Shown: positions 25,831 through 33,812 of the stretch, piece by piece
Layout: each line of letters opens with the position of its first letter
Position numbering within the stretch: the stretch's first letter is position 1
Notes under the pieces: generated by a model
What the model was told of the DNA's origin: nothing
Seen by the model: only the letters and a program-made list of their open reading frames with translations
Database searches by the model: none
Made by a program: the position numbers and the translations under genes
Origin: Leisingera aquaemixtae
GTDB lineage: Bacteria > Pseudomonadota > Alphaproteobacteria > Rhodobacterales > Rhodobacteraceae
Direction: 5' to 3'
NCBI RefSeq assembly: GCF_019801145.1
Contig: NZ_JAHVJQ010000001.1
Span: forward strand, 806,001 to 870,000
DNA length: 64,000 nucleotides

Positions 25831-25856
25831 AAAAACCGCCCCGCATGGCGGGACGG
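25831..25856 (-). terminator. Terminator after ABC permease gene
   Basis: On the minus strand CCGTCCCGC pairs with GCGGGGCGG (one T-G pair) around a 3-base loop and is followed by TTTTT. It lies eight bases after the permease stop and ends the pydC-to-permease message. Confidence 0.8.
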
Positions 25857-25864
25857 CACAGCCC

Positions 25865-26710
25865 TCAGCCCCGCTGCGACGGATGCCAGAAGGTAAAGCT
25901 CTTCTCGATCAGCGCCACCAGCCCGTAGAAGGCCGACCCGGCCAGCGCCGCCACCACGATTTCCGCCCAGACCATATCCAGCGCCAGCTGGCCGACGCTG
26001 GTGGAAATGCGGAACCCCATGCCGACGGTGGGCGAACCAAAGAACTCCGCCACGATCGCGCCAATAAGCGCCAGGGTGGTGGAGATCTTGAGACCGTTGA
26101 ACACAAACGGCAGCGCCGCCGGCAGGCGCAGCTTGAAGAAGCTTTGCCAATAGCCCGCCGCATAGGTCTTCATCAGGTCGCGCTGCATCTGGCTGGTCTC
26201 GCGCAGGCCCGCCACAGTGTTCACCAGCATCGGAAAGAACACCATGACCACGACAACCGCGGCCTTGGACTGCCAGTCGAAGCCGAACCACATCACCAGG
26301 ATCGGTGCGGTGCCGACAATCGGCAGCGCCGCGACGAAGTTTCCCACCGGCAGCAGCCCGCGGCGCAGGAAATCGCTGCGGTCGACCAGAATCGCGGTCA
26401 GGAAGGCCGCGCCGCAGCCAATCAAATAGCCGCCAAGCGCGCCTTTCAGGATGGTCTGGGCAAAGTCCTCCCACAGGATGGGAAGGCTGGACGCAAAGCG
26501 CGCCGCGATCACCGACGGTGCCGGCAGGATCACCAGCGAAACCTCCAGCCCGCGCACCAGCAGCTCCCAGACCACCAGCACAGTGATGCCGAAGATCGCA
26601 GGCACCAGCAGCTGCACCGCGCGGGTTTTCGAGGCCGGGCTGTTCGCCAGCCGACTGTTCAGCCACCAGCCCAGACACCAGACAAGGATTGCAAGGATCA
26701 CCAGTATCAT
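25865..26710 (-). CDS. ABC transporter permease (pyrimidine-type), second
   Basis: BPD-type inner-membrane permease, 281 residues, about six spans. The EAA-loop that contacts the ATPase is TYAAGYWQSFFKLRLPAALP (about 182-201). It starts inside the stop of the preceding permease gene (ATGA overlap), so the two form a heterodimer pair. The N-terminal span and hydrophilic stretch before the core are longer than average. Confidence 0.9.
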   Translation of the reverse strand: MILVILAILVWCLGWWLNSRLANSPASKTRAVQLLVPAIFGITVLVVWELLVRGLEVSLVILPAPSVIAARFASSLPILWEDFAQTILKGALGGYLIGCGAAFLTAILVDRSDFLRRGLLPVGNFVAALPIVGTAPILVMWFGFDWQSKAAVVVVMVFFPMLVNTVAGLRETSQMQRDLMKTYAAGYWQSFFKLRLPAALPFVFNGLKISTTLALIGAIVAEFFGSPTVGMGFRISTSVGQLALDMVWAEIVVAALAGSAFYGLVALIEKSFTFWHPSQRG

Positions 26711-27624
26711 GCCCGCACCCCCATCCGGCTCAGCACCAGCTTTTCAATCAGCCCCAACAGCGCCACCAGTGCCGCCGCCAGAATGGCCGCGGCAAACAGC
26801 GCCGACCAGATCTGCACGGTCTGCCCGTAATAGCTGCCCGCCAGCAGCCGCGCACCAAGGCCCGCAACCGCACCGGTCGGCAGCTCACCGACGATGGCCC
26901 CCACCAGCGAGGCGGCGATGCCGATCTTCAGCGACGCGAACAGATAAGGCATCGAGGACGGCAGCCGCAGCTTCCAGAACCCCTGGTTCGTGTTGGCGTT
27001 GTAGGTTTTCAGCAAATCCAGCTGCATCGCATCCGGCGCCCGCAGCCCCTTCACCATGCCGACAATCACCGGGAAGAAGCTGAGGTAGGCCGAGATCACC
27101 GCCTTTGGAATGATCCCCTGAACCCCGATGGAATATAGCACCACGATGATCATCGGCGCCAGCGCAATGATCGGGATGGTCTGGCTGACAATCGCCCAGG
27201 GCATCACCGACATGTCCATGACGCGAGAATGCACAATCCCAACCGCCAGCAGAATGCCAAGCCCGGTGCCGATGGCAAACCCCAACAGCGTTGCGCTCAG
27301 CGTCACCTGACCGTGATAGATCAGGCTGCGCTTGGAGGTGATTTTCTTCTCCACCGTGGTCTCCCACAGCTCCACCGCCACCTGATGCGGCGCGGGCAAC
27401 CGCGGGCGCTCCTGCACCCAGGTCTCGCCAATGGCAAATGTGTTGTTCACCACCAGCCCGATCTCGCCCCTGTCCCGGCGTTCCTTGGCGGTGGCGGGGG
27501 TGACTTCAATGCCCGCCCGCTCTGCCTGGTCCAGCACGCCCTTGATGTTCATCGGCACGCAGGCCGCGTACCAGAAGGCGATGATGGCGGCGAGCACGGT
27601 GAGGACGGCAACAAGGCTTTTCAT
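26707..27624 (-). CDS. ABC transporter permease (pyrimidine-type), first
   Basis: BPD-type permease, 305 residues. An N-terminal anchor (MKSLVAVLTVLAAIIAFWYA) leads to a periplasmic stretch of some 70 residues, then five spans. The EAA loop is TYNANTNQGFWKLRLPSSMP. MKSLV is chosen as start; an in-frame start 16 codons earlier lies in the 11-base repeat region. The stop overlaps the next permease start by four bases. Confidence 0.88.
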   Translation of the reverse strand: MKSLVAVLTVLAAIIAFWYAACVPMNIKGVLDQAERAGIEVTPATAKERRDRGEIGLVVNNTFAIGETWVQERPRLPAPHQVAVELWETTVEKKITSKRSLIYHGQVTLSATLLGFAIGTGLGILLAVGIVHSRVMDMSVMPWAIVSQTIPIIALAPMIIVVLYSIGVQGIIPKAVISAYLSFFPVIVGMVKGLRAPDAMQLDLLKTYNANTNQGFWKLRLPSSMPYLFASLKIGIAASLVGAIVGELPTGAVAGLGARLLAGSYYGQTVQIWSALFAAAILAAALVALLGLIEKLVLSRMGVRA

Positions 27625-27654
27625 GACCGCGCCCTCCCCATTTGGCTGCCGCCC

Positions 27655-27687
27655 GGTGCACAGGCGGTGCACAAGGGGTGCACGCAG
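27655..27687. repeat. Three 11-base direct repeats between ABC ATPase and permease genes
   Basis: GGTGCAC starts at 27655, 27666 and 27677, an exact 11-base period, with a partly conserved 4-base filler (AGGC, AAGG, GCAG). It lies in the 99-base gap between the ATPase and first permease genes. One helical turn spacing suggests protein binding; simple slippage duplication is the alternative. Confidence 0.5.
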
Positions 27688-27723
27688 GACACCCCCCTGC
27701 TCCGGCGGGTCGTGCTGGCAATA

Positions 27724-28563
27724 TCAGTCATCGCCATGCCCCGCCCGCAGGCCCTCGCGCACCCGGTGAGCGATCTCGATGAACTCCGGGCTGTCGCGGA
27801 TATCCAGCGGCCGTTCTTTGGGCAAGGTGCTGTCAATCACATCGTGAATGCGGCCCGGCCGCGGCGACATCACCACGATCTTGGTGGACAGATACACCGC
27901 CTCAGGGATCGAATGGGTGACAAAGCCGATGGTCTTGTTGGTCCGCGCCCAGAGCTTCAGCAGCTGCTCGTTCAGGTGGTCGCGCACGATCTCATCCAGC
28001 GCCCCGAAGGGTTCATCCATCAAGAGGATGTCGGCATCAAACGCCAGCGCCCGCGCGATGCTGGCCCGCTGCTGCATGCCGCCGGACAGCTGCCAGGGAA
28101 ACTTACCGCCAAAGCCTGACAATTCAACAAGTTCCAAGACTTGGTTAACGCGTTTTTCCTGCTCCGCCTTGGAATATCCCATGATTTCCAGCGGCAGTTT
28201 GATGTTCTTGGAAATGGTGCGCCACGGGTACAGCCCCGCGGCCTGAAACACATAGCCATAAGCCCGGTTGCGCCGCGCCTCATCCGGGGTCATGCCGTTG
28301 ACGGACAGGCTGCCGCCGGTCGGTGTTTCCAGCGCCGCGATACAGCGCAGAAAGGTGGTCTTGCCGCAGCCTGAGGGGCCGATGAAGGAGACAAAGTCGC
28401 CCTTGTTGATCTCCAGGCTCACGTCCTTCAGCGCATGCACCGGGCCGTCGTTCGTCTGGAAGGTCAGGTCCAGGTTCCGGGCCTCGATCACGCAGTTCGC
28501 GGGGACAGGAGCGGAAGCGGCGGCCTCGGGTCGAATTGCCTGGGTGGTCGGTTCCATATTCAT
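27724..28563 (-). CDS. ABC transporter ATP-binding protein (nitrate/sulfonate/pyrimidine type)
   Basis: ATPase subunit, 279 residues. Walker A GPSGCGKTT (about 63-71), Q-loop YVFQAAGLYPW, signature LSGGMQQR, Walker B ILLMDEPFGALDE and the His switch in FVTHSIPEA are all intact. A 25-residue Ala/Pro-rich leader precedes the core. Located 60 bases after dihydropyrimidinase and upstream of its two permeases. Confidence 0.93.
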   Translation of the reverse strand: MNMEPTTQAIRPEAAASAPVPANCVIEARNLDLTFQTNDGPVHALKDVSLEINKGDFVSFIGPSGCGKTTFLRCIAALETPTGGSLSVNGMTPDEARRNRAYGYVFQAAGLYPWRTISKNIKLPLEIMGYSKAEQEKRVNQVLELVELSGFGGKFPWQLSGGMQQRASIARALAFDADILLMDEPFGALDEIVRDHLNEQLLKLWARTNKTIGFVTHSIPEAVYLSTKIVVMSPRPGRIHDVIDSTLPKERPLDIRDSPEFIEIAHRVREGLRAGHGDD

Positions 28564-28623
28564 ATCTTCGCCTTGATTTCACACAGGAAAACGGGCCGCC
28601 GATACCGGCCGCCCGCTCCTGAT

Positions 28624-30078
28624 TTACACGCCTGTTGCCGGGATGCCGGTGCGCTCCACCGGGCGCGGCGCCGTCAGTTCCTTCCAGGTCGACAGCGCCT
28701 TGTTCACCGTGGTGTTGGGCTCCCGGGCAACGAATTCGCCGTGGCCCTCCTGGCAGCGGATCTCCCCATCGTGCACCGCCACATGGCCGCGGGTCAGGGT
28801 AAAGCGCGGCAGGCCCTTCACCTCATGCCCTTCGAACACGTTGTAGTCGATCGAGGACTGCTGGCTGGCGGCGGAAATCGTCTTGCGCTTTTCCGGGTCC
28901 CAGACCACCAGGTCGGCATCGGCGCCAACCAGAACCGCGCCCTTTTTCGGGTAGCAATTCAGGATCTTGGCAATATTTGTTGACGTAACGGCCACAAACT
29001 CGTTCGGGGTCAGGCGGCCGGTTTCAACGCCGTGGGTCCACAGCATCGGCATCCGGTCCTCAAGGCCGCCGGTGCCGTTCGGGATCTTGGTGAAATCGCC
29101 GACGCCATAGCGCTTTTGCTCGGTCGTAAAGGCGCAATGGTCCGTCGCCACCACCGACAGCGACCCCGACTGCAGACCAGCCCACAAGGAGTCCTGATGC
29201 TGCTTATTGCGGAACGGCGGCGACATCACACGGCGGGCGGCGTGGTCCCAGTCCTTGTTGAAATATTCGCTCTCATCCAGGGTCAGATGCTGGATCAACG
29301 GCTCGCCCCAGACGCGCTTGCCCTGCATCCGGGCGCGGCGGATGGCCTCGTGGCTGTCCTCGCAGGAGGTATGCACAACATACAGCGGCACGCCCGCCAT
29401 GTCGGCAATCATGATCGCGCGGTTGGTCGCCTCGCCCTCCACCTGCGGCGGGCGGGAATAGGCGTGGGCTTCGGGGCCAGTGTTGCCCTCCGCCATCAGC
29501 TTGGATTGCAATTCGGCAACCACATCGCCGTTTTCTGCATGTACCAGAGCGGTGCCGCCCAGTTCGGCCAGGCGCTTGAAGGACGCATAAAGCTCGTCAT
29601 CATTCACCATCAACGCGCCCTTGTAGGCCATGAAGTGCTTGAAGGTGTTGATGCCGCGCTCCTGGATCACGGTCTTGATGTCGTCAAAGACCTGCTCGCC
29701 CCACCAGGTGACCGCCATGTGGAAGGAATAGTCACAGTTGGCGCGGGTCGACTTGTTGTCCCAGCGCTTCAGCGCGTCCAGCAGGCTCTCGCCCGGATTG
29801 GGCAGCGCAAAATCCACCACCATGGTGGTGCCGCCCGCCAGCCCCGCGCGGGTGCCGCTCTCGAAGTCGTCCGAACTGTATGTGCCCATGAAGGGCATCT
29901 CCAGATGGGTGTGCGGGTCGATCCCGCCCGGCATCACGTAGCAGCCGGTGGCGTCCAGCTCCTCGTCGCCTTTCAGATTCGGGCCGATCTGGGTGATGAC
30001 CCCGTTTTCGATCAGCACATCGGCCTTATAGGTCAGATCGGCGGTCACGATGGTGCCGTTTCTGATGACTTTACTCAT
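28624..30078 (-). CDS. hydA: Dihydropyrimidinase
   Basis: Amidohydrolase that opens dihydrouracil or dihydrothymine to the N-carbamoyl-beta-amino acid; 484 residues. H56 and H58 in GGIDPHTHLE bind zinc; FMAYK (Lys at about 153) carries the carbamate bridge; VVHTSCED and ATDHCAFT supply further ligands (His, Asp). Second step of reductive pyrimidine catabolism, between PreAT and the downstream carbamoylase. Transcribed after the carbamoylase gene and before the ABC transporter genes. Confidence 0.95.
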   Translation of the reverse strand: MSKVIRNGTIVTADLTYKADVLIENGVITQIGPNLKGDEELDATGCYVMPGGIDPHTHLEMPFMGTYSSDDFESGTRAGLAGGTTMVVDFALPNPGESLLDALKRWDNKSTRANCDYSFHMAVTWWGEQVFDDIKTVIQERGINTFKHFMAYKGALMVNDDELYASFKRLAELGGTALVHAENGDVVAELQSKLMAEGNTGPEAHAYSRPPQVEGEATNRAIMIADMAGVPLYVVHTSCEDSHEAIRRARMQGKRVWGEPLIQHLTLDESEYFNKDWDHAARRVMSPPFRNKQHQDSLWAGLQSGSLSVVATDHCAFTTEQKRYGVGDFTKIPNGTGGLEDRMPMLWTHGVETGRLTPNEFVAVTSTNIAKILNCYPKKGAVLVGADADLVVWDPEKRKTISAASQQSSIDYNVFEGHEVKGLPRFTLTRGHVAVHDGEIRCQEGHGEFVAREPNTTVNKALSTWKELTAPRPVERTGIPATGV

Positions 30079-30148
30079 GGTTACAACTCCCTGAATCGGG
30101 GCGCATTTTCACGCCTCCTTTTGTCTCGATGCTGCCTTTCGCAGCTTT

Positions 30149-30187
30149 TTCATCTTTCCCGGAATACTCCGCGGGGGCAGCGCCCCC
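30149..30187 (-). repeat. Dispersed intergenic element, copy 2
   Basis: On the minus strand a small hairpin (GGGGGC / GCCCCC) directly after the carbamoylase stop is followed by GCGGAGTATTCCGGGAAAGA, a close relative of the element at 21041-21080 after the DUF294 gene. Confidence 0.45.
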
Positions 30188-31437
30188 TATTCAACGATCT
30201 CCGCTGTTTCGACCACCGCGTGGAACAGCACATTGGCGCCGGCCTCGGCCCATTCCTTGCTGATCTCCTCGGCCTCGTTGTGGCTGAGGCCGTCAACGCA
30301 GGGGCACATCACCATCGCCGTGGGCGCCACACGGTTGATCCAGCAGGCGTCATGCCCCGCGCCGGAGATGATATCGAGATGCGAATAGCCCAGCCGGTCC
30401 GCCGCATTGCGCACTGCGCTGACGCAGCCCTCATCAAAGGCCACCGGGTCAAAGCCGCCCACCTTCTCGAACTCGATCCCCACCCCCATTGCCTCGGCAA
30501 TCTGGGTGCCCTTCTCGCGCAGGCGGTTTTCCATGTCGGTGATCACGTCGAGTTCCGGGCTGCGGAAATCGACGGTGAAGACAACCTTGCCCGGGATCAC
30601 GTTGCGCGAATTCGGATAGACATCGATATGGCCCGCGGCACCGACCGCATGGGGCGCATGGCTCCAGGCGATGCCGTCCACCTCCTCCAGGATCCGCGCC
30701 ATCGCAAGGCCCGCATTGCGGCGCATCGGCATCGGCGTGGAGCCGGTATGGGCGTCCTTGCCGGTAATGGTCACCTGGGTCCAGCTGAGGCCCTGGCCGT
30801 GGGTAACGACGCCGATGTCCTTGCCCTCGGCCTCCAGGATCGGCCCCTGCTCGATGTGCAGCTCGAAAAAGGCGTGCATCTTGCGGGCGCCGGTTTCCTC
30901 CTCGCCGCGCCAGCCGATGCGCTTCAGCTCATCGCCGAATTTCTTGCCCTCGGCGTCTTCCCGGTCGTAGGCCCAGTCTTGGGTATGCACGCCGGCAAAC
31001 ACGCCCGACGACAGCATGGCCGGCGCATAGCGGGTGCCTTCCTCGTTGGTGAAGTTGGTGGCCACGATCGGGTGCTTGGTTTTGATGTTCATGTCGTTGA
31101 GCGAGCGGATCAGCTCCAGCCCCGCAAGCACCCCCAGCACCCCGTCGTATTTGCCGCCGGTGGGCTGGGTGTCCAGATGCGAGCCGACATAGACCGGCAG
31201 CGCGTCCGGGTCGGTGCCTTCGCGCATCGCAAACATGTTGCCCATCTGATCAAGCCCCATGGTGCATCCCGCCTCCTCGCACCATTTCTGGAACAGCGCG
31301 CGGCCCTCTCCATCCTCGTCCGTCAGCGTCTGTCGGTTGTTGCCGCCCGCAACGCCGGGGCCGATCTTGGCCATCTCCATCAGGCTGTCCCACAGCCTGT
31401 CACCATCGATTTTCAGATTCTGTCCAAGCGACGTCAT
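30187..31437 (-). CDS. pydC: N-carbamoyl-beta-alanine amidohydrolase (Zn-dependent, M20 family)
   Basis: Hydrolyses N-carbamoyl-beta-alanine to beta-alanine, CO2 and ammonia, the last step of the reductive pathway; 416 residues, usual length for the hydantoinase/carbamoylase group. Metal-site motifs: VGSHLDTQPTGGKYDG, TNFTNEEGTRY (Glu-Glu pair) and ELHIEQGP; SGAGHDACWI near the C-terminus. Start at 31437 is preceded by GGAAGG; an upstream in-frame extension is not family-like. First gene of the catabolic message, 116 bases from the RutR-type box. Confidence 0.93.
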   Translation of the reverse strand: MTSLGQNLKIDGDRLWDSLMEMAKIGPGVAGGNNRQTLTDEDGEGRALFQKWCEEAGCTMGLDQMGNMFAMREGTDPDALPVYVGSHLDTQPTGGKYDGVLGVLAGLELIRSLNDMNIKTKHPIVATNFTNEEGTRYAPAMLSSGVFAGVHTQDWAYDREDAEGKKFGDELKRIGWRGEEETGARKMHAFFELHIEQGPILEAEGKDIGVVTHGQGLSWTQVTITGKDAHTGSTPMPMRRNAGLAMARILEEVDGIAWSHAPHAVGAAGHIDVYPNSRNVIPGKVVFTVDFRSPELDVITDMENRLREKGTQIAEAMGVGIEFEKVGGFDPVAFDEGCVSAVRNAADRLGYSHLDIISGAGHDACWINRVAPTAMVMCPCVDGLSHNEAEEISKEWAEAGANVLFHAVVETAEIVE

Positions 31438-31552
31438 CAACAGCTTCCTTCCCTGTGCGCCCGTCTTTGCGGGCTGTCCGGCTTGGCGCCGTGTTAGGTG
31501 GCTTTGAGTGCCGGTCTCATCAAAGCTGTGGAAATTGCGCGCCCGCCTTTGA

Positions 31553-31570
31553 TTTGACCAACTGGTCAAA
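31553..31570. promoter_or_regulatory. RutR-type operator between pydC and rutR
   Basis: TTTGACCAACTGGTCAAA: arms of eight are perfect inverted repeats around AC. It is identical in its arms to the E. coli RutR consensus (TTGACCA-N2-TGGTCAA). It can control both the leftward pydC operon (116 bases away) and the rightward regulator gene (133 bases away). Confidence 0.85.
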
Positions 31571-31703
31571 CTCACGCTATCACGGGTTCACCACCAGTCA
31601 AGAAATTGCCGCGTGGCCCTTGAAAAAATCGGTGCTTTTGCCGGAAATAGGTGAAATTCCGCGCTTTCGCTGATGCGGGGCCGCTGAGAGAGACAGGACG
31701 GAC

Positions 31704-32318
31704 ATGCCCGCAGACCGCGCGCCCACACGCATTCAGAGAAAGAATCGCGCCGCCATTCTGGAGGCCGCGCTGGATGTGTTTTCAAGCCATGGCTTCCGCG
31801 GCTCCACCGTGGACCAGATCGCCAAGGCGGCAGGGCTCAGCAAGCCGAACCTGCTCTACTACTTCCCTTCCAAGGAGGCGATTTTCAACGAGCTGATGGC
31901 CGGTCTGCTGGACACCTGGCTGGACCCGCTGCGGGCCTTGAACCCGGACGGCGAGCCGCTGGAGGAGATCCTCGCCTATGTGCAGCGCAAGCTGCAGATG
32001 AGCCGCGACTTCCCGCGCGAAAGCCGGCTGTATGCCAATGAAATCGTCCAGGGCGCACCGCGGCTGCATGACGTGATTGCCAGCGATCTGTATGTACTGG
32101 TCGAGGAAAAGGCGCAGCTTCTGCAGGGCTGGATGGATGCCGGGCGGATCAACCGCGCGCATCCAAAGCATCTGCTGTTCTCGATCTGGTCGCTGACCCA
32201 GCACTACGCCGATTTCGACGCCCAGGTGCGCACGCTGATGGGTGATGAAGATCCGTTCGACGCCGCGCCGAAATATCTGGAAACCCTTTACCGGCGGATG
32301 CTTACGCCGGAAAGCTGA
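31704..32318 (+). CDS. rutR: TetR-family regulator, RutR-like
   Basis: 204 residues. The N-terminal HTH (about 13-60) reads RAAILEAALDVFSSHGFRGS and IAKAAGLSKPNLLYYFPSKE. The C-terminal half matches the RutR type (SRLYANEIVQGAP, ISSLTQHYADF-like IWSLTQHYADFDAQV), where uracil or thymine relieves repression. It is divergent from pydC and beside preA/preT, with matching operators in three places. Naming rests on context, operator and C-terminal motifs together. Confidence 0.88.
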   Translation: MPADRAPTRIQRKNRAAILEAALDVFSSHGFRGSTVDQIAKAAGLSKPNLLYYFPSKEAIFNELMAGLLDTWLDPLRALNPDGEPLEEILAYVQRKLQMSRDFPRESRLYANEIVQGAPRLHDVIASDLYVLVEEKAQLLQGWMDAGRINRAHPKHLLFSIWSLTQHYADFDAQVRTLMGDEDPFDAAPKYLETLYRRMLTPES

Positions 32319-32378
32319 AGCTGCCTACCGAAGCCCTGAATCTCCGAAGCGCAGCGCGCCCCGTCCCAAAGCCAACTC

Positions 32379-32407
32379 AAAAAAAGCCCCGGCCAGAAAG
32401 CCGGGGC
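32379..32407 (-). terminator. Terminator after preA
   Basis: GCCCCGGC / GCCGGGGC, eight pairs with a 6-base loop; on the minus strand it is followed by seven T. It ends the preT-preA message and lies 60 bases after the convergent regulator stop. Confidence 0.88.
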
Positions 32408-32452
32408 GTAAAGTCAACGGGGAGACAGCGCGCCCTTCCAGGCGCGTTTCGG

Positions 32453-33757
32453 TTATTCCGCAGCGGTTGCCGACGGATTGTTCGGATGCGTGGTCCAGTT
32501 GGCGTATTCCCCCGAGACCACCTCGCCGGTGCGCTCGTCGACCTGGCCTGCCGGGACCTCTTCCATGGTGATGCAGCCCTCCACCGGGCAGACGTTCACA
32601 CAGAGGTTGCAGGCGACGCATTCGTCGTCCTTCACCGTGAACACCCGGTCCTCGCTCATCGCGATCGCCTGATGCGAGGTGTCCTCGCACGCCGCGTAGC
32701 AGCGGCCGCATTTGATGCAGTCATCCTGGCTGATCTTCGCCTTGGTGACATAGTTCAGGTCCAGATACTGCCAGTCGGTCACATTCGGCACCGCCATGCC
32801 GATGAAGTCCTGCGTGGAGGTATAGCCCTTCTCGTCCATCCAGTTCGACAGGCCGGAAATCATCTCCTTCACCACGTTGAAACCATAGGTCATCGCCGCG
32901 GTGCAGACCTGCACGTTACCGGCACCCAGCGCCATGAACTCCGCCGCATCGCGCCAGGTGGTGACGCCGCCGATGGCAGAGATCGGCAACCCGCGGGTCT
33001 GCGGGTCGCGGGCGATTTCCGCCACCATGTTCAGCGCAATCGGCTTCACCGCCGGCCCGCAGTAGCCGCCGTGGGTGCCCTTGCCGCCGATGGTCGGCTC
33101 CGGCGCCATATTGTCGAGGTCCACCGAGGTGATCGAGTTGATGGTGTTGATCAGGCTCACCGCATCCGCATTGCCCGCATTTGCCGCGCGGGCCGGGTTG
33201 CGGATGTCGGTGATGTTCGGGGTCAGCTTCACGATCACCGGCTTGGAGTAGTATTTCTTGCACCACTCGGTGACCATCTGGATGTATTCCGGCACCTGCC
33301 CCACGGCGGAGCCCATGCCGCGCTCCGCCATGCCGTGCGGGCAGCCGAAGTTCAGCTCAATCCCGTCCGCGCCGGTGGCCTCGACCTGCGGCAGGATGTC
33401 TTTCCAGGCCTGCTCCTCGCAGGGCACCATGATCGACACGATCACGGCACGGTCCGGGTAGTCCTTCTTGACCCGGGTGATTTCCTCCAGGTTGGTTTGC
33501 AGCGGCCGGTCGGTGATCAGCTCGATGTTGTTGAGGCCCAAGAGGCGCCGGTCGGCGCCCCAGATCGCGCCGTAGCGCGGGCCGTTCACGTTGACCACCG
33601 GCGGACCTTCGGCGCCCAGGGTCTTCCAGACCACGCCGCCCCAGCCGGCCTCAAAGGCGCGGCGGACGTTGTATTCCTTGTCGGTCGGCGGCGCAGAAGC
33701 CAGCCAGAACGGGTTGGGGGATTTGATACCCAGAAATTCTGTTGTCAGATCAGCCAT
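32453..33757 (-). CDS. preA: NAD-dependent dihydropyrimidine dehydrogenase, PreA subunit
   Basis: FMN/Fe-S subunit that reduces uracil and thymine, 434 residues. The N-terminal part is a dihydroorotate-dehydrogenase-type barrel (NPFWLASAPPTDKEYNVRRA split; ELNFGCPHGMAERGMG with the active-site Cys loop; SAIGGV, the FMN phosphate loop). The C-terminus has two 4Fe-4S motifs, CIKCGRCYAAC and CVACNLCVNVCP. It follows preT by 55 bases. Confidence 0.96.
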   Translation of the reverse strand: MADLTTEFLGIKSPNPFWLASAPPTDKEYNVRRAFEAGWGGVVWKTLGAEGPPVVNVNGPRYGAIWGADRRLLGLNNIELITDRPLQTNLEEITRVKKDYPDRAVIVSIMVPCEEQAWKDILPQVEATGADGIELNFGCPHGMAERGMGSAVGQVPEYIQMVTEWCKKYYSKPVIVKLTPNITDIRNPARAANAGNADAVSLINTINSITSVDLDNMAPEPTIGGKGTHGGYCGPAVKPIALNMVAEIARDPQTRGLPISAIGGVTTWRDAAEFMALGAGNVQVCTAAMTYGFNVVKEMISGLSNWMDEKGYTSTQDFIGMAVPNVTDWQYLDLNYVTKAKISQDDCIKCGRCYAACEDTSHQAIAMSEDRVFTVKDDECVACNLCVNVCPVEGCITMEEVPAGQVDERTGEVVSGEYANWTTHPNNPSATAAE

Positions 33758-33812
33758 TTGATCTCTCCTCTTAAGGCTAGCTTGGGGGCAGCAGAACTGC
33801 CCCCGAACTGGC

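Noticed and set aside
29032-31497. 821-codon open frame on the plus strand
   Set aside because: Antisense to dihydropyrimidinase and carbamoylase genes; no family resemblance.
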